Source: an uncultured Lachnospiraceae bacterium (GTDB lineage Bacteria > Bacillota > Clostridia > Lachnospirales > Lachnospiraceae). From it: a DNA stretch of 64,000 nt. Each line of letters begins with the position of its first letter. Position 1 is the first letter of the stretch. Below, piece after piece: positions 59,644 to 64,000 of this stretch. The stretch covers positions 66,543-130,542 of the forward strand of contig CAJUED010000004.1 in assembly GCA_910585075.1 (NCBI GenBank). The letters run 5' to 3'. Below the pieces are notes generated by a model. That model did not search any database, was not told the origin of the DNA, and was given only the letters and a program-made list of their open reading frames with translations. A program made the translations under genes and the position numbers.

Positions 59644-61068
59644 ATGAATCATCATATGAAAAATATGACCTTAAGGAATATGGCGAGGGCCTGCGGGGGA
59701 GTCTTGCACATGCCCCGGGGAGCCGGGGAAAAAGCGGAGGAGGAGGCCTCCTGCGTGGTGATTAACTCCCGGAAGATAGAAGCGGGCGGGGTCTTTATCG
59801 CCACAAAGGGCGAGAAGGTGGACGGACATCAGTTCATAGCCCAGGTGGCGGAAAAAGGCGCCCTGGGTGTTGTCTGTGAACGGCCGGCCGATTATCCGGT
59901 GCCGTATATTCTGGTGAAGGATTCTTTTCAGGCATTAAAGGATATTGCGGAATTTTACAGGGAACAGCTTTCCGTTAAGGTGGTGGGCATTACCGGCAGC
60001 GTGGGGAAAACCAGTACCAAGGAATTTATCGCTTCCGTGCTTTCGGAGAAGTATCAGGTTTTAAAGACGTCGGGAAATTTCAACAATGAAGTGGGCCTTC
60101 CCCTGACAGTGCTTTCCATCAGGCCGGAGCATGAGATTGCGGTTCTTGAGATGGGAATCAGCAACTTTGGGGAGATGCACCGCCTGAGTAAAATTGCGAA
60201 GCCGGATATCTGCGTCATAACCAACATCGGCCAGTCCCATCTGGAAAATTTAGGGAGCAGGGAAGGGATTTTTAAGGCGAAGTCAGAGATTTTTGACTTT
60301 ATGAATCCGGATGGCCATGTGTTTGTCAATGGGGATGACGATATTCTCCGCCACATAAAAAAGAAGGGAAGTCATGATCCGATTCATTTTGGCTTAGAAT
60401 CTGACAATGAGATTTTTGCGTCGGATGTGGTCAGCCGGGGATTGCTTGGGACAAGGGCGGTTATTCATGCAAACCTTGAAGCGTTTCGGGTGGAGATTCC
60501 TCTGCCGGGGGCCCATATGGTGCTAAACGCCCTGGCCGCCGCAGGCGTGGGAATGGAGTTAGGGCTTACGTCCGGGGAGGTGAAAGCGGGGATTACCCAT
60601 GTGGAGAGGGTGAACGGGAGAAGCAATGTGATTTCCCTTTCCGGTTGTACGTTAATTGATGACTGTTACAATGCAAATCCGGGTTCCATGCGGGCGGCAA
60701 TTGATTTGCTCTGCCAGGCGCCCGGCAGAAAAGTGGCGATTTTAGGAGACATGTTTGAGCTGGGCGAAAATGAGGAGGAGCTCCATGCCGGTGTGGGCGC
60801 GTATGCGGTGGAGAAAGGGACGGACGTGATAATCTGTACGGGCGCGCTTTCCGGACATATGTATGAGAGAGCCGTCCATGAAAAGGAGCTTTCGACTGAT
60901 ACGTCCGTGAAAGAAATCTGTTATTTTGCCACAAGGGATGAACTGCAGGAGCATCTGCCCGCACTGCTCAAGGAAGGCGATACTGTCCTTGTAAAGGCAT
61001 CCCATGGGATGGAGTTTGAGAAGATAGTGGAATTTTTAAAAGAGAGGGATAAATGGAGATTAAGATGA
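59644..61068 (+). CDS. murF: UDP-N-acetylmuramoyl-tripeptide--D-alanyl-D-alanine ligase
   Basis: A 474-residue Mur ligase that adds D-Ala-D-Ala to the UDP-MurNAc-tripeptide. The start is the ATG at 59644 behind ATTGGAGGGTAAGCAC; the GTG at 59617 is too early. ATP-binding GITGSVGKTSTKEF lies near residue 116, then FNNEVGLPLTVL, EMGISNFGEMHRLS, and ITNIGQSHLENL. The C-terminal domain has DDCYNANPGSMRAAI and LGDMFELGENEE, both typical of MurF. It uses the product of the adjacent ddl gene. It overlaps the following membrane protein gene. Confidence 0.96.
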   Translation: MNHHMKNMTLRNMARACGGVLHMPRGAGEKAEEEASCVVINSRKIEAGGVFIATKGEKVDGHQFIAQVAEKGALGVVCERPADYPVPYILVKDSFQALKDIAEFYREQLSVKVVGITGSVGKTSTKEFIASVLSEKYQVLKTSGNFNNEVGLPLTVLSIRPEHEIAVLEMGISNFGEMHRLSKIAKPDICVITNIGQSHLENLGSREGIFKAKSEIFDFMNPDGHVFVNGDDDILRHIKKKGSHDPIHFGLESDNEIFASDVVSRGLLGTRAVIHANLEAFRVEIPLPGAHMVLNALAAAGVGMELGLTSGEVKAGITHVERVNGRSNVISLSGCTLIDDCYNANPGSMRAAIDLLCQAPGRKVAILGDMFELGENEEELHAGVGAYAVEKGTDVIICTGALSGHMYERAVHEKELSTDTSVKEICYFATRDELQEHLPALLKEGDTVLVKASHGMEFEKIVEFLKERDKWRLR

Positions 61069-61703
61069 AAATACAACTTCCGGATAAATTTCGTCCACGT
61101 ATCGTGATGACGATTGTTGGTGTAATTCTTTGCGCCATTGCAGTAGGATTTTTTAAATGCTCCTTTTTTGGAGTGGATCCCTTCCAGTGCTTTGCACAGG
61201 GGAGCTGGGGGCGGTTCCTTAGTGGAATATCATATGGAACATATTATACGGGGATATGCTTTTTGATGCTTCTGATCGACTTGTTTCTGGACAAACATTA
61301 TATTGGCATTGCCACTTTTATCAACATGTTTCTGACGGGTTACATAGCGGATTTCTCCCAGCAGGTGATTGGGGACATATTTGCATCTCCATCCCTGGCA
61401 GTCAGAATTATGCTGCTGGTGATAGGCGTTGTGCTGATGTGCTTTGCATCTTCATTGTATATGACTTCCGATTTGGGGGTTTCCGTATATGACGCCATTC
61501 CCATTATTATCTCCAACAGAAGCAAAAAGCCATTCCGTTTCTGCCGGATTGGCTGTGATTTAATCTGTGTGATAATTGGCGCTGTCTGCGGCCTGCTTCC
61601 GGGTATCGGAACATTGATTACGGCCTTTTTTATGGGACCGCTGATTGACTTTTTTAATGTTCATTTTTCGCATCCGCTGTTATATGGAAAGGCAGAAAAT
61701 TAA
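61053..61703 (+). CDS. YczE/YitT-like membrane protein
   Basis: A 216-residue membrane protein with five to six helices. It resembles the YczE/YyaS group: an N-terminal helix GVILCAIAVGFFKCSFFGVDPFQCFAQG broken after FFGVDP, a conserved Gly-rich GVSVYDAIPIIIS, and the C-terminal GTLITAFFMGPLIDFF. YczE has been tied to surfactin and 4'-phosphopantetheinyl functions in Bacillus, but without a clear mechanism. The start at 61053 overlaps murF by 16 bp (AGAGAGGGATAA upstream); the ATG at 61065 is also possible (GGAG 6 bases upstream). Probably co-transcribed with ddl-murF. Confidence 0.75.
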   Translation: MEIKMKIQLPDKFRPRIVMTIVGVILCAIAVGFFKCSFFGVDPFQCFAQGSWGRFLSGISYGTYYTGICFLMLLIDLFLDKHYIGIATFINMFLTGYIADFSQQVIGDIFASPSLAVRIMLLVIGVVLMCFASSLYMTSDLGVSVYDAIPIIISNRSKKPFRFCRIGCDLICVIIGAVCGLLPGIGTLITAFFMGPLIDFFNVHFSHPLLYGKAEN

Positions 61704-61738
61704 ACGCCGCCATACGCTGCGGGCCGCTCATTAAATAA

Positions 61739-61761
61739 GAGTAGGGGAATTTCCCCTACTC
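61739..61761. terminator. Bidirectional terminator-type hairpin between convergent genes
   Basis: GAGTAGGGGAA pairs with TTCCCCTACTC. It resembles the GAGTAGGG hairpin at 20653-20679. It overlaps the end of the minus-strand plsC gene. Confidence 0.65.
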
Positions 61762-62505
61762 AATTTGTTGTACGGCTCCTTCTTTGATTTTGGAGTAAGT
61801 GGTTTCGATTATATTTTGGGTATACGCGCCGATTTTTTTCCGGTCTTCTTTGGGCAGGTCTCTTATGTAAATGGGCTTGCCGTATTCCAAAATAACCTGA
61901 GCTTTTTTTATTTTCGGAAGATGGTCCTCAAAAATGTCACCGGAATTATAAATGGTCATGGGAACAATTGGACATCCTGTTTTTACAGCAATCTTAAAGC
62001 TTCCCTCATGAAATTCCATAAAAGTGTGATTGACTCTGTTTCTGGTACCTTCCGGGAAAATGCAGATGGAAATGCCGGATTTTACCTTGTCTATTGCGGT
62101 TAATATCACCTTAAGACCCTGCTTTAAGTCATTTCTGTCCAGGAACAGACAGTGGAGATTCTTCATCCAGTTGACAAGCAGAGGCCATTTGAGCATTTCT
62201 TTTTTTGCGATATAGCCGGTAGGCCTGGGAACACGCACGTAGGTGATCAATATGTCGAAATAACTTCTGTGATTTCCGATATACAAAACAGGCTCATCCT
62301 TTGGGACGTTTTCCTCGCCGATCACGGTGATGTGGGTTCCGGCTATGAACAGGCACACCCGAAAGGCCCACTTCACAATGGCGAGAGAACTTTTATTTTT
62401 TAAGTCCATATTATACTTGCCGATAATCCATTCCGCAATCAAAAGAGGGATGCTGAAAACTAAAAATAAAATGACAAAAGATGCCACTAAGATTAATCGA
62501 ATCAT
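61756..62505 (-). CDS. plsC: 1-acyl-sn-glycerol-3-phosphate acyltransferase
   Basis: A 249-residue PlsC-family enzyme that converts lysophosphatidate to phosphatidate in phospholipid synthesis. A first membrane helix (about 3-25) is followed by the catalytic block NHRSYFD (His-x4-Asp, near residue 78), then the acceptor-binding block FPEGTRNR near 150 and IVPMTIYNSG. The start is the ATG complementary to 62503-62505; the ribosome site is weak (GGTTCACTC). Length is normal. Monocistronic, converging on the YczE-like gene. Confidence 0.93.
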   Translation of the reverse strand: MIRLILVASFVILFLVFSIPLLIAEWIIGKYNMDLKNKSSLAIVKWAFRVCLFIAGTHITVIGEENVPKDEPVLYIGNHRSYFDILITYVRVPRPTGYIAKKEMLKWPLLVNWMKNLHCLFLDRNDLKQGLKVILTAIDKVKSGISICIFPEGTRNRVNHTFMEFHEGSFKIAVKTGCPIVPMTIYNSGDIFEDHLPKIKKAQVILEYGKPIYIRDLPKEDRKKIGAYTQNIIETTYSKIKEGAVQQIE

Positions 62506-62736
62506 ATGAGTGAACCGTACCTTTCTTTGCCGTATTGCCCCGGATAAATGTGGAATAGTGGGGGATAAAGCATTTATAGTATATAGTATGAGGGCTGTTT
62601 TGGCAATAGGTGTTATTTTTTACTGTTTGGGCTGACAGTCCATGCAACGCTGGGTTTCAGGCTGGACTTCGCTTGGAAACTCTGTTAAAATAAACAGGTA
62701 ATATATATCACATAAGATTGGGAAAAGGATGTTTTG

Positions 62737-63678
62737 ATGGACAAGATTGCGGTTTTAATTCCATGTTATAATGAGGAAAAGACTGTCGGTAAGGTGATTG
62801 ATGATACGAGAGAGGCTTTACCTGAGGCGGTCATTTATGTGTATGATAATAATTCCACTGACAGGACGGCCCAGATAGCGGAAAGCCATGGGGCGGTGGT
62901 GCGGCATGAATATATGCAGGGGAAAGGAAATGTGATCAGGCGTATGTTTCGTGAGATAGACGCACAGTGCTACGTTATGGTGGACGGGGATGACACTTAT
63001 CCTATGGAGTTTGCCCCTGAAATGGTGGACAAGGTGCTCTGTCATAATGCGGATATGGTAGTGGGGGACAGGCTGTCGTCCACGTACTTTGAAGAAAATA
63101 AACGCCCTTTCCACAATATGGGTAATTCTGTGGTGAAGGCTGGTATCAATCATCTGTTTGCCTGTGAGGTGAAGGATATCATGACAGGATTTCGGGCTTT
63201 CAGTTATGGATTCGTGAAGACCTTTCCGGTTCTGTCAAAGGGCTTTGAGATTGAGACGGAAATGACCATACATGCGGTTTACAATCATATGCAGATTGAT
63301 AATGTGATTGTGGACTACAGGGACAGGCCGGAGGGAAGCGAGTCCAAGTTAAATACCTATTCGGATGGATTTCGGGTGCTTGGCACTATTTTCCGGCTTT
63401 ACCGGGATTATAAACCCTTTGGCTTTTTTAGTTTACTGGCGGCTTTACTGGCAGTGATTGCAGTTTTGTTTTTCATTCCGGTACTGCTTGAATTTTTGGA
63501 AACAGGGCTGGTTTTGAAGTTCCCCACTTTGATAGTCTGCGGTTTTGTGATGATGGCGGCAATTCAGTCTTTCTTTGCAGGACTGATTCTCTCCAATATG
63601 GCAACGAAAAGCAGGAGAGACTTTGAGTACCGTCTCAACCGGGTCTGGGAGGAAGAAAGGCGTAAGAGAGAGGAATAA
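62737..63678 (+). CDS. Glycosyltransferase family 2, DPM1-like with membrane tail
   Basis: A 313-residue GT2 enzyme. The GT-A domain has VLIPCYNEEKTVGKVI, VYDNNSTDRTAQIA, GKGNVIRRMFREID and the DxD motif VDGDDTYP, then DIMTGFRAFSYGFVKTFP. Two C-terminal helices (about 226-250 and 257-282) anchor it. This layout fits polyprenyl-phosphate sugar transferases, of the dolichol-phosphate mannose synthase type, which load a sugar on undecaprenyl phosphate. The start is the ATG at 62737 with GGGAAAAGGATGTTTTG upstream, rather than the adjacent TTG. It is far from the capsule locus and has normal GC. Confidence 0.9.
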   Translation: MDKIAVLIPCYNEEKTVGKVIDDTREALPEAVIYVYDNNSTDRTAQIAESHGAVVRHEYMQGKGNVIRRMFREIDAQCYVMVDGDDTYPMEFAPEMVDKVLCHNADMVVGDRLSSTYFEENKRPFHNMGNSVVKAGINHLFACEVKDIMTGFRAFSYGFVKTFPVLSKGFEIETEMTIHAVYNHMQIDNVIVDYRDRPEGSESKLNTYSDGFRVLGTIFRLYRDYKPFGFFSLLAALLAVIAVLFFIPVLLEFLETGLVLKFPTLIVCGFVMMAAIQSFFAGLILSNMATKSRRDFEYRLNRVWEEERRKREE

Positions 63679-63741
63679 AAATCTGAATCATCACAGTGCG
63701 GTTTGAAAAACGGCCGATACCATAAACTTTGGGAAAAGAAT

Positions 63742-63779
63742 CCCCCGAAAATTCTTCTGAAAGGATTTTCGGGGGTGTT
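63742..63779. terminator. Strong terminator between convergent genes
   Basis: CCCCCGAAAATTCT pairs with AGGATTTTCGGGGG (one bulge) around TCTGAA, followed by TGTTT on the plus strand. Confidence 0.85.
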
Positions 63780-63790
63780 TAATTTATGTC

Positions 63791-64000
63791 CTAATCGATT
63801 ATCTCGTCGGCCTTATATTTGGCAACCACCCTCTGGATACGCTCATTGGGATTGAGCAGGTCGCTGATAGATGCGTCATGATTTAATGTATCGATAATAT
63901 ATGCAATATATTTACTCATATCGCAGTCAATATACCATTCCCGCTCAAGCAATTCCGTGGGCTGATAGATTAAATTGGTGGTCAGTACCTTGTCGATGAT
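63791..64000 (-). CDS. prs: Ribose-phosphate pyrophosphokinase, C-terminal 69 residues (5' end outside window)
   Basis: The minus-strand frame is open to the window edge and ends at the TAG complementary to 63791-63793. The visible residues include LTTNLIYQPTELLEREWYID, then DMSKYIAYIIDTLNHDASIS and LLNPNERIQRVV. This tail is characteristic of the long clostridial PRPP synthetases, in which TTN-Y and the SISDLLNP string close the protein. The enzyme makes phosphoribosyl pyrophosphate from ribose 5-phosphate and ATP. Catalytic residues lie outside the window, so the call depends on the tail alone. Confidence 0.8.
   Translation of the reverse strand: MIDKVLTTNLIYQPTELLEREWYIDCDMSKYIAYIIDTLNHDASISDLLNPNERIQRVVAKYKADEIID

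Overview
The window looks like chromosome from a spore-forming gut clostridium of the family Lachnospiraceae. This is inferred from gene content and order, not from any search. The signs are a WhiA-Crh pair, an MsmX-type ATPase beside a CdaR-type regulator, a DUF6128 protein, a spoIID-spoIIQ pair, a long Alu-containing SRP RNA beside tadA, and moderate GC with purine-rich AGGAGG ribosome binding sites throughout.

Layout. 1-4.5 kb: end of whiA, crh, a lipid kinase, class II fructose-bisphosphate aldolase and two membrane proteins. 4.5-8.1 kb (minus strand): an alanine/Na+ symporter, a two-gene unit with a predicted ADP-ribosyltransferase-fold (DUF3990) protein, and a cyclophilin. 8.2-23 kb (plus): GNAT enzymes, an Amt-PII fusion, metG, a lipase-like hydrolase, a D-lactate dehydrogenase, a tandem HD/HD-GYP protein, a DUF624 protein, msmX, cdaR and a DUF6128 protein. 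22.9-25.2 kb (minus): SRP RNA, tadA and a MATE exporter. 25.6-28.5 kb: an operon in which a sensor kinase and its LytTR regulator enclose nfeD and floA (flotillin). 28.8-33.5 kb: a surface protein with Pro/Thr repeats, a decayed BAAT-type thioesterase and an aconitase-superfamily hydratase.

33.7-50.3 kb is an exopolysaccharide/capsule locus. It opens with a serine recombinase, an AT-rich segment between inverted repeats, an AP2-domain protein and a PilT-like ATPase. Then come the CpsB phosphatase, CpsC/Wzz, CpsD tyrosine kinase and LCP ligase; a small VPTTG sortase substrate with its own class B sortase; five glycosyltransferase units; a six-hairpin-like protein; and the Wzy polymerase, Wzx flippase and a GT14 branching enzyme. 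From about 42 kb the genes are clearly more AT-rich than the flanks, as expected for an exchanged serotype cassette. No priming glycosyl-phosphate transferase is present.

50.4-64 kb: a DUF368 protein, a calcium-binding-repeat protein, spoIID, spoIIQ, an amidohydrolase, a GH9-like lipoprotein, ddl, murF, a YczE-like membrane protein, plsC, a GT2 glycosyltransferase and the end of a PRPP synthetase.

The most unusual signal is a recurrent 5'-leader element. Four unrelated genes or operons (amt-PII, the DUF368 gene, spoIIQ, ddl) have the same potential H-type pseudoknot ending three or four bases before the Shine-Dalgarno sequence, with further partial copies before the lactate dehydrogenase and near spoIID. 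Two other dispersed intergenic elements occur: an 80-bp double hairpin in two near-identical copies 31 kb apart, and 37-bp units starting AATAAG that occur in tandem pairs.
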